The translations under genes and the position numbers were made by a program. A stretch of DNA of 64,000 nt from Ruminococcus sp. (lineage in GTDB: Bacteria > Bacillota > Clostridia > Oscillospirales > Ruminococcaceae). Below, piece by piece: positions 52,019-59,969 of the stretch (positions are counted from its first letter, which is position 1; the number at the start of each line of letters is the position of its first letter). The notes beneath the pieces are model-generated. The model was not told where the DNA came from. It saw only the letters and a program-made list of their open reading frames with translations, and searched no databases. Location of the stretch: assembly GCF_017549005.1 (NCBI RefSeq), contig NZ_JAFYYT010000007.1:124001-188000 (forward strand), in the 5' to 3' direction.

Positions 52019-53794
52019 ATGAAAAAGAGCATTTCAGATATACTGCATAACGCCGATGACAAGACCATTGAGCGCATTGCAGGAAAAAAACAGGCTGCCG
52101 ACAGCAGTACTTCCGAGCGTATTTACAATAAGTGCCTTTCACGAATCGATTCCGATTATGAACAGGTCGAGCTCATGAAGGCTGAGCCTGTACGCAGAGC
52201 TCCAAGGTTCTATCCGGTGCTTGCTGTTATGTGCTGTCTTGTGATAATAGGCGGAAGTATGGCTGTATTGCTTAAAACGAAAGAAAATATGACTCTGCCG
52301 ACAGATGATTCTCAGGACGTTTTGGCTACGGTAACAGCCAAAGCACAGGCAACTATTTCAGAAAATGAGCATTCATCTTCCGAAACCACCGTTGTCACGA
52401 CAGCTTCTGACAGTAAAAACGGAAAAGATACGGAAAATTCCGAAACAAAAACAACTGTGACTAAAGCCTCGGCAAAAAGCGATCTAACGCGCCCAACCGT
52501 AAAGGCAGGTCCGGGAGCGTATTTTACAAACACAACAAAAACCACAGCTGCAAAAACTGATACAACCAAAAAGACCACCAAAGCAAATACAACTACCCAC
52601 GTAACTACTGAAAACCCGTACATCGCCCAGCCAAAGGCAAAGATAATGACAACAAAGGATATCATTGCACTTTCCGCAAAGAAGGACGACCTGACATGGT
52701 CGGATTTCGAGGAGTACAACTACACGGACATCGGTTCGGGACTCTATATATGGCAGTTCTGCACAAATGAAGGCTATACTCTCAAAGTGGGCGGAGGCGA
52801 TCTCTCGGAAAAGCCCATTTATATCAAGCTTTTCAGAGATTCTACGGGAGAAAGCATTGATATCCGCAGCAATAATGTTGAGGAATTTTTAAACGCGGCA
52901 CAGGTGCCTGTTTCTATAATGCAGGTTCTCCGCGATAAACTGATGTGTGGAGACTCACTCCATCCTGACGGTATAAAAAGCATTGAGGTGTCAAGCACAG
53001 CCTTGTCAAATATCACTCCCGAAAAGCTTACATACGATCAGATAAAGGAGATATGCCCGCTTATCGAAAATATCAGGCTTATCGCAAAAGGCGGCAATTA
53101 TGCTTCGTCGAGCATGAACTACACAAACATTGTAATAACGGCTAATAACGGAAGAACGGTTAAGCTCGGCATCAAGGGAGCGGATTTCGGCATTAACGAC
53201 TTTGACAGCTATGAGGTAGAATCCAAAGGACTGAAAGCCCTGAATGATTATGCGTTATCTGTCCTGCAAAATACAGTAAAGCCCGTAAAAATCGATGTAA
53301 GCGGTGATTCCGTTTATTGCTGGCGTAATTTCTGGAACTCAGCAGATAGGTATAATTACGGAAACTTTTCTGAAAAGAGAATAATTTCTGCATTCCCCGA
53401 TGTTGTTTTCAGCTGGAAAGGACATGAGTACACTATTTCTGTTGAGAAGAACGGAACACAAATAACTTCGATCAGTGGAATGCCGGTGTGGAACGCCTAT
53501 TTCACAGATATCAACGGCGACGGTTCTCCAGAGCTTTGTATGACAGTTTCATTCGGCAGCGGCATCATTGATGAACACATAATCGTATACGACCTGCGAA
53601 ACGAAAAGGAATATACTCTTTGGGACAGAATGGAATACGATTACATTCTTTTCATGGAAAACAATGAATTGTTTGTCCGTAAAACCGACTATGAAAGCGT
53701 TTCAAACAGCAACTGGGCAGAAAATATGAGTATGGGCGAAAATGGCAGGCTCAGAATAGAGAACGATAAGCTTGTATTCGTTCCCGTTTCATAA
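52019..53794 (+). CDS. Single-pass membrane protein, candidate anti-sigma/sensor of the adjacent ECF sigma factor
   Basis: 591 residues in three parts. A cytoplasmic N-terminus (1 to about 60; SISDILHNADDKTIERIAGKK and SERIYNKCLSRI) could bind sigma. One membrane helix runs about 65-86 (VLAVMCCLVIIGGSMAVLL). The outer part is a Thr/Lys/Ser-rich spacer (about 95-200, repeated TKTTxxK-like stretches) that looks glycosylatable, then an extracellular domain of some 390 residues, with DINGDGSPEL near 500, an FG-GAP/Ca-loop-like motif. GGAGGATAATT precedes the ATG. Topology resembles RsgI/anti-ECF sensors of Clostridia, but no carbohydrate-binding module is recognised. What it senses is unknown. 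Confidence 0.72.
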   Translation: MKKSISDILHNADDKTIERIAGKKQAADSSTSERIYNKCLSRIDSDYEQVELMKAEPVRRAPRFYPVLAVMCCLVIIGGSMAVLLKTKENMTLPTDDSQDVLATVTAKAQATISENEHSSSETTVVTTASDSKNGKDTENSETKTTVTKASAKSDLTRPTVKAGPGAYFTNTTKTTAAKTDTTKKTTKANTTTHVTTENPYIAQPKAKIMTTKDIIALSAKKDDLTWSDFEEYNYTDIGSGLYIWQFCTNEGYTLKVGGGDLSEKPIYIKLFRDSTGESIDIRSNNVEEFLNAAQVPVSIMQVLRDKLMCGDSLHPDGIKSIEVSSTALSNITPEKLTYDQIKEICPLIENIRLIAKGGNYASSSMNYTNIVITANNGRTVKLGIKGADFGINDFDSYEVESKGLKALNDYALSVLQNTVKPVKIDVSGDSVYCWRNFWNSADRYNYGNFSEKRIISAFPDVVFSWKGHEYTISVEKNGTQITSISGMPVWNAYFTDINGDGSPELCMTVSFGSGIIDEHIIVYDLRNEKEYTLWDRMEYDYILFMENNELFVRKTDYESVSNSNWAENMSMGENGRLRIENDKLVFVPVS

Positions 53795-53812
53795 GACAGT
53801 ATAAGCTGCAGA

Positions 53813-53840
53813 AAAGCTCCGCACTATGCGGAGCTTTCCT
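53813..53840 (+). terminator. Intrinsic terminator of the sigma/sensor operon
   Basis: Perfect 11-bp stem (AAAGCTCCGCA/TGCGGAGCTTT) with a 3-base loop, followed by CCTGTT; 18 bases after the sensor stop. Confidence 0.72.
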
Positions 53841-53902
53841 GTTATGATCATTAAGGGGCTGAAACTTTCTGTGTTCTCACATTTATGTTATATCTTTATC
53901 CC

Positions 53903-53998
53903 TCATTCATGAGAAGTCGAAACTTGTGCATAGTAAGCAAGGATATTGGAAGCGTCAACTGCGTCTACCATTTCGTCGCCATTGAAGTCCGCAGCTCT
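53903..53998 (-). pseudogene. Orphan dockerin half-repeat (degraded 3' end of a dockerin gene)
   Basis: On the minus strand, codons read RAADFNGDEMVDAVDASNILAYYAQ, then VSTSHE and stop TGA (53903-53905). This is one type I dockerin repeat: Ca-ligand Asp/Asn spacing DxNxDxxxDxxD, then the F-helix. It aligns with the second repeat of the dockerin protease at 34813. The frame stays open only about 30 codons further upstream, with no first repeat, no SD and no catalytic domain; the 54135 gene's promoter overlaps the space. It is the scar of a lost cellulosomal gene. Confidence 0.72.
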
Positions 53999-54076
53999 CT
54001 GCGTATAAAGCATAGGTATTTGGACATTGAAAATATGAATTTTCTGTAAACTATTCAGAAGATGTAAAAGTATGCA

Positions 54077-54105
54077 TTTACTTTTTCATTTGCAAGCTTT
54101 ATAAT
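54077..54105 (+). promoter_or_regulatory. Predicted promoter of the 207-aa unknown gene
   Basis: -35 TTTACT, 17-base spacer, perfect -10 TATAAT, 30 bases before the ATG. The other parts of the 53795-54134 gap hold only the terminator and the dockerin scar. Confidence 0.6.
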
Positions 54106-54134
54106 ATTTTTAAGATAAACGAAGGCGGTGAATT

Positions 54135-54758
54135 ATGAATACTCTTGAGATCAAAACCATTACGACGTCAAAAGGCTATGAAAACGATGTTTTTCTAATA
54201 GATAAAAAGCCGCTCCACGAATATCTCCGCAGAGCTGACAGTGAGCTTTCCGACGGACTTGCAATTACGTGGAACGGTGAATTTGAAAACGACGGCGACG
54301 CCCGTTTCATGCGTTTCCTGTTGCAAAAAGACAAGCTGAACCTGCCGATACTGTCCTGTCCCGAGGATATGGATTTTTCCTGCACAGTAATAGTCGCAGA
54401 CATGGAAAAGACTGAAAACACCGTCAAATGGAAGCGTATCGGCAGAGTAAACCACTCGGTCGAGAGCCATAAGGAACAAAAAGAGCATGGTATCGTCTTT
54501 GTTGACACATTCTCCGACGATGACTGGATAACTTACAGAGACGCCGCTTTTCTTGAAGTTGACAGCTATGAATGGCGCGAATGGATCTCTGCAAACTGGT
54601 CGGAGGAGCTCTATCGCAGACATATCAACTACACTTTCCCCTGCTATCAGAACGAGGAAAATATCGACTGGCTATCAGAGTGCAGCTGGTGCTTTGACAG
54701 GAAAGAATACGAAAAAATCGCGTCATCATGCAGACCACGCCGGGTAATGGATAAATAA
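54135..54758 (+). CDS. Hypothetical protein, 207 aa
   Basis: I do not recognise this. Soluble, acidic, no signal peptide. Repeated aromatic clusters (DDDWITYRDAAFLEVDSYEWREWISANWSEELYRR near residue 125, part) and a C-terminal run with Cys and Trp (SWCFDRKEY). The tail is basic (RPRRVMDK). It has its own promoter and shares a bidirectional terminator with the SPFH gene. Lone, single-gene placement beside the sigma-sensor pair and the dockerin scar suggests lineage-specific gain. It could be an immunity-like protein; no evidence beyond composition. Confidence 0.6.
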   Translation: MNTLEIKTITTSKGYENDVFLIDKKPLHEYLRRADSELSDGLAITWNGEFENDGDARFMRFLLQKDKLNLPILSCPEDMDFSCTVIVADMEKTENTVKWKRIGRVNHSVESHKEQKEHGIVFVDTFSDDDWITYRDAAFLEVDSYEWREWISANWSEELYRRHINYTFPCYQNEENIDWLSECSWCFDRKEYEKIASSCRPRRVMDK

Positions 54759-54797
54759 AAAAACAGCCATAAAGGAACAATTGCTCCTTTATGGCTG
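54757..54797. terminator. Bidirectional terminator
   Basis: Perfect 13-bp stem (CAGCCATAAAGGA/TCCTTTATGGCTG), 8-base loop. The minus-strand side is followed by seven T and serves the SPFH gene; the plus-strand side ends the 207-aa gene with a weaker CTTCTGTT tail. Confidence 0.85.
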
Positions 54798-54817
54798 CTT
54801 CTGTTATAATAAGTTTA

Positions 54818-55798
54818 TTACTTTGCGCTGCGATTATCGTTCTCAACGATAGCCTTGAGACCAGTTGCAAGTCCTGCAAGTCCCTGTATCTCGCTCGGGA
54901 TAATGATCTTTGTAGCCTTGCCGTCAGCTGCCTTTGCAAAGGATTCAAGCGACTTGAGCTGGATAACTCTGTCGTTAGGATTAGCATTGTTCAGCTTTAC
55001 GATACTTTCAGCAAGCGCCTCCTGTACCATTTCGATAGCCTTTGCTTCACCGGTAGCCTCGAGTATCTTCTGCTCTCTTACAGCGTCGGCTCTGAGAACC
55101 ATTGCCTGCTTCTCAGCCTCTGCTTCGAGGATCTGAGCTTCCTTCTTAGCCTGTGCGCGGAGTATCTGAGACTCCTTTTCACCTTCCGCAACGAGGATCT
55201 GAGACTTCTTGTCACCCTCTGCCTGAAGTATCTTCTCACGGCGCTCACGCTCAGCCTTCATCTGCTTCTCCATAGCGTCCTGGATCTCACGGGGAGGAAG
55301 AATATTCTTGAGCTCTACGCGGTTTACCTTGATACCCCAGCGGTCTGTAGCCTGATCAAGGATAGAAGTGATCTTTGTATTGATGACGTCTCTTGAAGTA
55401 AGAGTTGCGTCGAGTTCCATTTCACCGATGATGTTACGGAGAGTTGTTGCCGAAAGGTTTTCGATGGCTGCGAGAGGTCTTTCAACACCGTAGATGTACT
55501 GCTTTGCGTCAGTAACCTGATAGAACACAACAGTATCTATCTGCATTGTAACGTTATCCTTTGTGATAACAGGCTGCGGCTTGAAGTCTACGACCTTTTC
55601 CTTGAGTGATACCTTGCCTGCGATCCTGTCGATGAAAGGAACGAGGATATGAAGTCCTGTCTCCCATTCAGCGTGGAACGAACCAAGTCGCTCAATAACG
55701 AAAACGTGTGCCTGAGGAACTATCCTGAAGCATCTGATGATGATGAAAAGTAAGAAGATTATAACCAAGAAAACAATAAATACGCCCGGATTATCCAT
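54818..55798 (-). CDS. SPFH/Band-7 protein (stomatin/prohibitin-like)
   Basis: 326 residues. N-terminal membrane helix (about 6-22, VFIVFLVIIFLLFIII), then the Band-7 domain with VPQAHVFVIERLGSFHAEWETGLHILVPFIDRI and LSATTLRNIIGEMELDATLTSRDVIN (parts), a coiled coil with periodic Lys/Glu/Ala (about 195-260), and a short hydrophobic-tailed C-terminus. Such proteins oligomerise into membrane microdomain scaffolds and are commonly paired with an NfeD protein, as here. It is the last gene of that pair. Confidence 0.92.
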   Translation of the reverse strand: MDNPGVFIVFLVIIFLLFIIIRCFRIVPQAHVFVIERLGSFHAEWETGLHILVPFIDRIAGKVSLKEKVVDFKPQPVITKDNVTMQIDTVVFYQVTDAKQYIYGVERPLAAIENLSATTLRNIIGEMELDATLTSRDVINTKITSILDQATDRWGIKVNRVELKNILPPREIQDAMEKQMKAERERREKILQAEGDKKSQILVAEGEKESQILRAQAKKEAQILEAEAEKQAMVLRADAVREQKILEATGEAKAIEMVQEALAESIVKLNNANPNDRVIQLKSLESFAKAADGKATKIIIPSEIQGLAGLATGLKAIVENDNRSAK

Positions 55799-55837
55799 TT
55801 TTAAGTACCTCCAAATAAAATAAATAGCGATATGTAA

Positions 55838-56272
55838 TTACTTTTCGGGAGCAACAAGCAATTTTGCACCCATGACCTTTTTTACGATAACGACAGTCCC
55901 TTCTGGTATGACCTCGTTCTCGTTTTCGGGAACAGCACTCCAGTTTACCCCGCTTAAAGTGACTCGTCCCGTACCTTTGTCACAGTTTATTTCTTCAATA
56001 ACTGTGGCGTGCCTGCCGACGTCAAGATCGGCATTTGTGGCAACTGCCCTGCTTTTCTTCCGCTTTTTTATAAGCGGCAGGCTCATGATAAGGAATACAG
56101 TCGAAGCAGCTATGAATACCCCCAGCTGCTCGATCCATGACAGCTCGAAGAAATAGGTCATAAGCAGCGTTACAAGCGCGCCTGCCGCAAACCATATGGA
56201 TACGAGCTGTATCGTCAGTACCTCTGCGATCACAAAAGCGACAACAGCCAATGCCCAGAACAGTATCTCCAT
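55838..56272 (-). CDS. NfeD-family membrane protein
   Basis: 144 residues. Two to three membrane helices (about 1-20, 27-46, 53-70) precede a soluble OB fold (about 85-144; TVIEEINCDKGTGRVTLSGVNWSAVPE). The short NfeD type lacks the N-terminal protease domain. The ATG at 56272 follows GGGGG seven bases upstream; an upstream ATG is in the SD. Partner of the SPFH protein next in the operon. Confidence 0.9.
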   Translation of the reverse strand: MEILFWALAVVAFVIAEVLTIQLVSIWFAAGALVTLLMTYFFELSWIEQLGVFIAASTVFLIMSLPLIKKRKKSRAVATNADLDVGRHATVIEEINCDKGTGRVTLSGVNWSAVPENENEVIPEGTVVIVKKVMGAKLLVAPEK

Positions 56273-56320
56273 GGCGAGACCCCCTTTCTGCAATATTTGT
56301 AGTAATCCCTACATAAGAAC

Positions 56321-56349
56321 ATTATATCATCAAAGTATGAACTTTTCAA
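56321..56349 (-). promoter_or_regulatory. Predicted promoter of the nfeD-SPFH operon
   Basis: Minus-strand -35 TTGAAA and perfect -10 TATAAT, 17 bases apart, about 50 bases before nfeD. Beyond it (56350-56533) no gene or known RNA is recognised. Confidence 0.7.
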
Positions 56350-56533
56350 GTATGAGCGGCAATATTTCGGCAAATTTTTTTATACGGAAAGTACTGTTTC
56401 CGAGACTTGTTAACAGTTTGTAAATAAACAGGATATTCAGGCTGCTCCTCTTAACGGAAAAGCGGGCTACCGTGCCGTAAACTTACGTTACAAACAAAAT
56501 AACCTGTGAATCCGCCAAAGGAGTGCACCCCCT

Positions 56534-57307
56534 TCATATACTGTTTTTAATCCTGCTAATGGCTCCTTTTTCCAGCCGCGAGACCTGCGCCTGTGATATG
56601 CCTATCTCACCGGCGACCTCCATCTGCGTTTTCCCGCAGAAAAACCTGAGATAGAGGATATTCCTCTCGCGCTCGTCGAGGTCGCGGATAGCGTCGCGTA
56701 TGGCAAGCTCGTCCATTCTGCTCTCAACGTCGTTCATATCGCTGACCTGATCCATGATATACAGCGTATCCTCGGAATCGGAATAGACAGGCTCGTAAAG
56801 CGAAACAGGGTCGCTTATGCTCTCGAGGGCTATGACAACGTCGGAGCGTTTTTCATTTATTTCCTTTGCGATCTCCTCCGTATTCGGCTCGCGGCAAAGC
56901 GAGACCGTAAGTCTCTCCTTTGCCTGTATGGCTTTGTAAGCGAGGTCGCGCAGTGAACGGCTCACCTTTACATGGCTGTTGTCGCGGAGATAGCGTCTGA
57001 GCTCGCCGCTTATCATTGGTACGCAGTATGTCGAGAAGCGGACTTCCTTTGAAAGGTCAAAATTGTTTATCGCCTTGATAAGCCCGATAACGCCTATCTG
57101 AAACAGGTCGTCTATGTCCTCTCCCCTGCCTGTAAACCTCTGTATGACGCTGAGGACCAGCCTGAGATTGCCGTTTATCAGCTTGTCACGGGCAGCCTTG
57201 CTGCCTGTTGCGCGTATTTCTTTCAGTAAGGCTATTTTTTCCTCTTCCTTCAGTACCTCCAGCTCCGACGTATTTATCCCTGCAATTACCACTTTATTAT
57301 ATGCCAT
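56534..57307 (-). CDS. sigG: Sporulation sigma factor sigma-G
   Basis: Late forespore sigma factor. 257 residues from the ATG at 57307 (GGAGG seven bases upstream). It starts AYNKVVIAGINTSEL like SigG. Region 2 NGNLRLVLSVIQRFTGRGEDIDDLFQIGVIGLIKAINNFDLSKEVRFSTYCVPMISGELRRYLRDN (key parts), region 3 HVKVSRSLRDLAYKA, and region 4.2 GKTQMEVAGEIGISQAQVSRLEKGAI all match. Unlike in Bacillus, spoIIGA-sigE is not beside it. Sequence upstream resembles a sigma-F/G promoter. Confidence 0.94.
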   Translation of the reverse strand: MAYNKVVIAGINTSELEVLKEEEKIALLKEIRATGSKAARDKLINGNLRLVLSVIQRFTGRGEDIDDLFQIGVIGLIKAINNFDLSKEVRFSTYCVPMISGELRRYLRDNSHVKVSRSLRDLAYKAIQAKERLTVSLCREPNTEEIAKEINEKRSDVVIALESISDPVSLYEPVYSDSEDTLYIMDQVSDMNDVESRMDELAIRDAIRDLDERERNILYLRFFCGKTQMEVAGEIGISQAQVSRLEKGAISRIKNSI

Positions 57308-57337
57308 GATATATCCTCCGCGTTGAATTACAAGGAT

Positions 57338-57365
57338 ATTATTGCCGCTGAGCTGCGCGGTAAAC
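57338..57365 (-). promoter_or_regulatory. Possible sigma-F/G-type promoter of sigG
   Basis: On the minus strand GGCAATAAT matches the sigma-F/G -10 pattern GGNNANANT, with GTTTA (near GYATA) 14 bases upstream. It lies about 30 bases before the sigG ATG. By eye. Confidence 0.4.
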
Positions 57366-57382
57366 ACAGGGAATAAATGGTA

Positions 57383-57412
57383 TAAAAAAAGAGCAGCTCA
57401 CGGCTGCTCTTT
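57383..57412 (-). terminator. Intrinsic terminator after the 131-aa gene
   Basis: Perfect 10-bp stem (AAAGAGCAGC/GCTGCTCTTT) with a 5-base loop and a minus-strand run of seven T. Its base overlaps the stop codon at 57412. Confidence 0.8.
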
Positions 57413-57807
57413 CACACTATCAACGGGAGCTTTGTCCCGTGTTTTTTATTGAACTTGATTATATATGTCCTATTGAACGCTGAAACGGCTTTTTTGTCGC
57501 TCAGATACTCTTTTTCAGGGAGAGCCTGCAAAATATCGGCTATATCATATGCAGATCCCGTGCTGCCGTCGTGGAGAGCTTTCCGCAGCTCCTTTAGTGA
57601 AGCAAGCACAAAGGCAGTTTCCGCGTTAGGAACGCACTCCCTGACTTCAAGCTCCCTGTTCAGCAGACCGGATATAACGTAAACGGCTTCTTCCATAGGG
57701 ATACTGCCTTCGGTCATATCTGCAAGGGCGTCGGCAGCTTTCACAGCTTCCGCAGAACCGGCATTCGCCCTGATAAATACGGCTGTAAGCCTTATAATAT
57801 CTGTCAT
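57412..57807 (-). CDS. Hypothetical protein, 131 aa
   Basis: Helical, soluble, no signal or membrane segment. It opens MTDIIRLTAVFIRANAGSAEAVKAADALADMTEG and has NRTYIIKFNKKHGTKLPLIV near the end. I do not recognise it. The ATG at 57807 has GGGAG about 11 bases upstream, and its start lies six bases after the pyridoxal-kinase-like stop at 57813. Likely cotranscribed with it and ended by a terminator. Partner of a vitamin B6 gene by context only. Confidence 0.55.
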   Translation of the reverse strand: MTDIIRLTAVFIRANAGSAEAVKAADALADMTEGSIPMEEAVYVISGLLNRELEVRECVPNAETAFVLASLKELRKALHDGSTGSAYDIADILQALPEKEYLSDKKAVSAFNRTYIIKFNKKHGTKLPLIV

Positions 57808-57812
57808 GGCGC

Positions 57813-58664
57813 TTATTTCTCCCTGACGTAGCCTATGAGCTTTCCGAGGCATAGCTCAAAACAGCTTCCGTACCACGTTTCTTCAAGCTCGGGTACCGTG
57901 GCTTCGATACAGTCGAGAGTAAACTTCACGGCTATGTCAAGGCATTGCTGCAGTCCCATACCGAGAGCGCAGGCTCCCGTAAATACGCTGCTGAAAATAT
58001 CTCCCGTACCGTGAAAACGATAATTCACATTCTTGTCGAAGGAGAAGTAAAACTCGTCCTTTTCGGAGTCGTAAGCGGCAGCTCCCTGTTTTTCGTCGTC
58101 ATAATGAACGCCTGTTATCACCGGAACTTTGCAGCCGAGAGCGGCAAGTCTACGTAAAACGTCCTTGACGTAATCCTCGTCATAGACCTCAGTATACGGA
58201 ATACCAAGGAGAAATGAGACTTCCGTCATATTCGGAATAATAAAATCTGCTTTCGCACAGAGCTTCTTCATTTTTTCCACAAAATCAGCGGTAAAGCCTG
58301 CATAAAGCTTTCCTGCGTCGCCAAGAACGGGATCGACGATTATCACGTTGTCAGATCTGCCGAAGTCGTTGAAAAAGTCGGAAACTATCTCCACCTGCTC
58401 GGGCGAACCGAGATAGCCCGTGTAAAGCGCGTCGAATTTAAGCTCCATGCTTTTCCAGTGCTTTGCAATGGCAGGGATATCGCTGGTGAGGTCGCGGAAA
58501 GTGTAATCCTTAAAGCCCTCGCCGGTGTGAGTCGAGAGAACTGCTGTGGGAATTACCGCCGTTTCTATCCCCATTGCCGAAATTATCGGCAGAGCCACTG
58601 TCAGCGAGCATTTCCCGAAACATGATATGTCCTGTATCGTTACGATTTTTTTCATTATCATCAT
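57813..58664 (-). CDS. Pyridoxal/pyridoxamine kinase-like protein (PfkB/ThiD superfamily)
   Basis: Phosphorylates a B6 vitamer with ATP. 283 residues. VTIQDISCFGKCSLTVALPIISAMG near residue 8, TAVLSTHTGEGFKDYTFRDLT near residue 40, VIVDPVLGDAGKLYAGFT near residue 118, and the catalytic GTGDIFSSVFTGACALGMG near residue 225 with the Asp. N-terminal SCFGKCSL fits PdxY-type kinases. The start is uncertain (two Met codons; the SD is weak, AAAGAA). It is the first gene of a two-gene operon divergent from an AraC regulator. Confidence 0.88.
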   Translation of the reverse strand: MMIMKKIVTIQDISCFGKCSLTVALPIISAMGIETAVIPTAVLSTHTGEGFKDYTFRDLTSDIPAIAKHWKSMELKFDALYTGYLGSPEQVEIVSDFFNDFGRSDNVIIVDPVLGDAGKLYAGFTADFVEKMKKLCAKADFIIPNMTEVSFLLGIPYTEVYDEDYVKDVLRRLAALGCKVPVITGVHYDDEKQGAAAYDSEKDEFYFSFDKNVNYRFHGTGDIFSSVFTGACALGMGLQQCLDIAVKFTLDCIEATVPELEETWYGSCFELCLGKLIGYVREK

Positions 58665-58694
58665 TCTTTCAAAAATAATGTTTATCAGCTTTTA

Positions 58695-58723
58695 ATTATA
58701 CAGCAAACAGGCTTTTTTGTCAA
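58695..58723 (-). promoter_or_regulatory. Consensus sigma-A promoter of the pyridoxal-kinase-like operon
   Basis: Minus-strand -35 TTGACA and -10 TATAAT, both perfect, 17 bases apart. Confidence 0.85.
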
Positions 58724-58731
58724 CAAGTATA

Positions 58732-58753
58732 GAAGTATCGTGCTGTACACTTC
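58732..58753. promoter_or_regulatory. Inverted repeat in the divergent intergenic gap, possible regulator site
   Basis: GAAGT and ACTTC flank 12 bases between the two divergent promoters. AraC proteins usually bind direct repeats, so it is only a weak candidate operator. Confidence 0.25.
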
Positions 58754-58826
58754 CATCGTTAATCATTATATTGTAATAAATATGTCATTAAATTGCTTGA
58801 AATATCATAAAATTACTATAAACAGT

Positions 58827-58855
58827 TTGACACCTTTGTGCTATCATGTTAGAAT
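58827..58855 (+). promoter_or_regulatory. Predicted promoter of the AraC regulator
   Basis: Perfect -35 TTGACA, 17-base spacer, -10 TAGAAT. The transcript must start near 58862, which rules out an in-frame ATG at 58846. Confidence 0.7.
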
Positions 58856-58899
58856 ACAAACAGAGATTTTTACTGCCGGTTATCAGGAGGAGCGGTTTT

Positions 58900-59703
58900 A
58901 TGAGGATAGAAAATATTACTTCAGATCATAAAAGAGAGCGTATTTTCAGCTTTGAACGCAGAGAGGGCGCAGGCTTATGGCTGCTGCTCGTTGTCAAGGC
59001 AAAGGCTGTATTCACTATCGGCGAAAAGGAGATCCCCTCTCCCGAGCATTCTTTCGTTATGCTCACTCCAGAACAGCCTTTCAGCTATCGGAGCGATGAT
59101 ATAAGCTTTATCGAGGACAGTATCAGCTTTATCCCCACTTCCGAGGAGATACAACTCATAAACGACCTCAGCATACCGCTCAACAAGGTCGTTCCTGCCG
59201 CCGATCTTTCACAGATGTCGTCGCTTATCCAAAGCATGAGCCTTGAATACTACTCCACAAACAAAAACAGGGAGGAGTCCGTTGACCTCTATTTCAGGCT
59301 GCTTCTCCGAAAGCTGAACGAGAGCGTTTCTGATCTCAGAAGATTCAACACCGTCCATGAGGGACTTTACGTGGAGAAGCTCCTATGGCTCCGCGAAAGC
59401 ATTTACCGCTGGCCGTCAAGGTCATGGACCATCGACGAAATGGCAGCGGATATATCCCTCAGCCGCTCAAGATTACAGCACCTCTACTCCGAGACCTTCG
59501 GTGTCAGCATATCAAAGGATATCATCAACAGCCGCCTTGACAAGGCTGCGGAGCTCCTTAAAAAGCCCGAGTATTCCATAAATAAGGTGGCAGAGCTGGT
59601 CGGATATCCAAACGCTTCGTATTTCAACAGGCAGTTCAAGAACGGTCTCGGCATGACGCCTACGGAATTCCGCAGGGAATGGCAGGAAAAAGAGGCCATA
59701 TAA
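58900..59703 (+). CDS. AraC-family transcriptional regulator
   Basis: 267 residues. A short cupin-like sensory N-terminus (about 1-90; LLLVVKAKAVFTIGEKEIPSPEHSFVMLTPEQPFSY) is followed by a helical linker and two helix-turn-helix motifs (about 165-265): WTIDEMAADISLSRSRLQHLYSETFGVS and YSINKVAELVGYPNASYFNRQFKNGLGMTPTEFRR (parts). GGAGG precedes the ATG at 58900. Divergent from the pyridoxal-kinase-like operon, its probable target; ligand unknown. Confidence 0.92.
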   Translation: MRIENITSDHKRERIFSFERREGAGLWLLLVVKAKAVFTIGEKEIPSPEHSFVMLTPEQPFSYRSDDISFIEDSISFIPTSEEIQLINDLSIPLNKVVPAADLSQMSSLIQSMSLEYYSTNKNREESVDLYFRLLLRKLNESVSDLRRFNTVHEGLYVEKLLWLRESIYRWPSRSWTIDEMAADISLSRSRLQHLYSETFGVSISKDIINSRLDKAAELLKKPEYSINKVAELVGYPNASYFNRQFKNGLGMTPTEFRREWQEKEAI

Positions 59704-59714
59704 TACAAATGCAC

Positions 59715-59745
59715 AATCCCCTTGCTTTCGGCAGGGGGATTTTTC
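59715..59745 (+). terminator. Intrinsic terminator of the AraC gene
   Basis: 11-bp stem with one G-U pair (AATCCCCTTGC/GCAGGGGGATT), 5-base loop, then TTT. Confidence 0.75.
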
Positions 59746-59801
59746 AGTTTATGCAGCAGCGCCGAAACTATGAAAAAAATGAAAATCTCTGTCTTTTCCT
59801 A

Positions 59802-59830
59802 TTGCAATTGTTTGGATATTGTTGTATAAT
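59802..59830 (+). promoter_or_regulatory. Predicted promoter of the MBOAT-DHHW-FkbH cluster
   Basis: -35 TTGCAA, 17-base spacer, perfect -10 TATAAT, about 135 bases before the MBOAT start. The leader is A/T-rich without apparent structure. Confidence 0.65.
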
Positions 59831-59969
59831 TAATATAATAGCATAAAATATGCTTTTATAAAAATCAGATAACAAAAATATATAAAATTTATGATTTTTA
59901 TTGCTGCGACTGCTTTTACGCGGTAAACAAACAGATATATAAACAAATGCAGCAAGGCGGTAGAACAAA

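Noticed and set aside
58846..58899. Upstream start for the AraC regulator
   Set aside because: The ATG lies ahead of the predicted -10 box; the ATG at 58900 has GGAGG upstream and gives a normal length.
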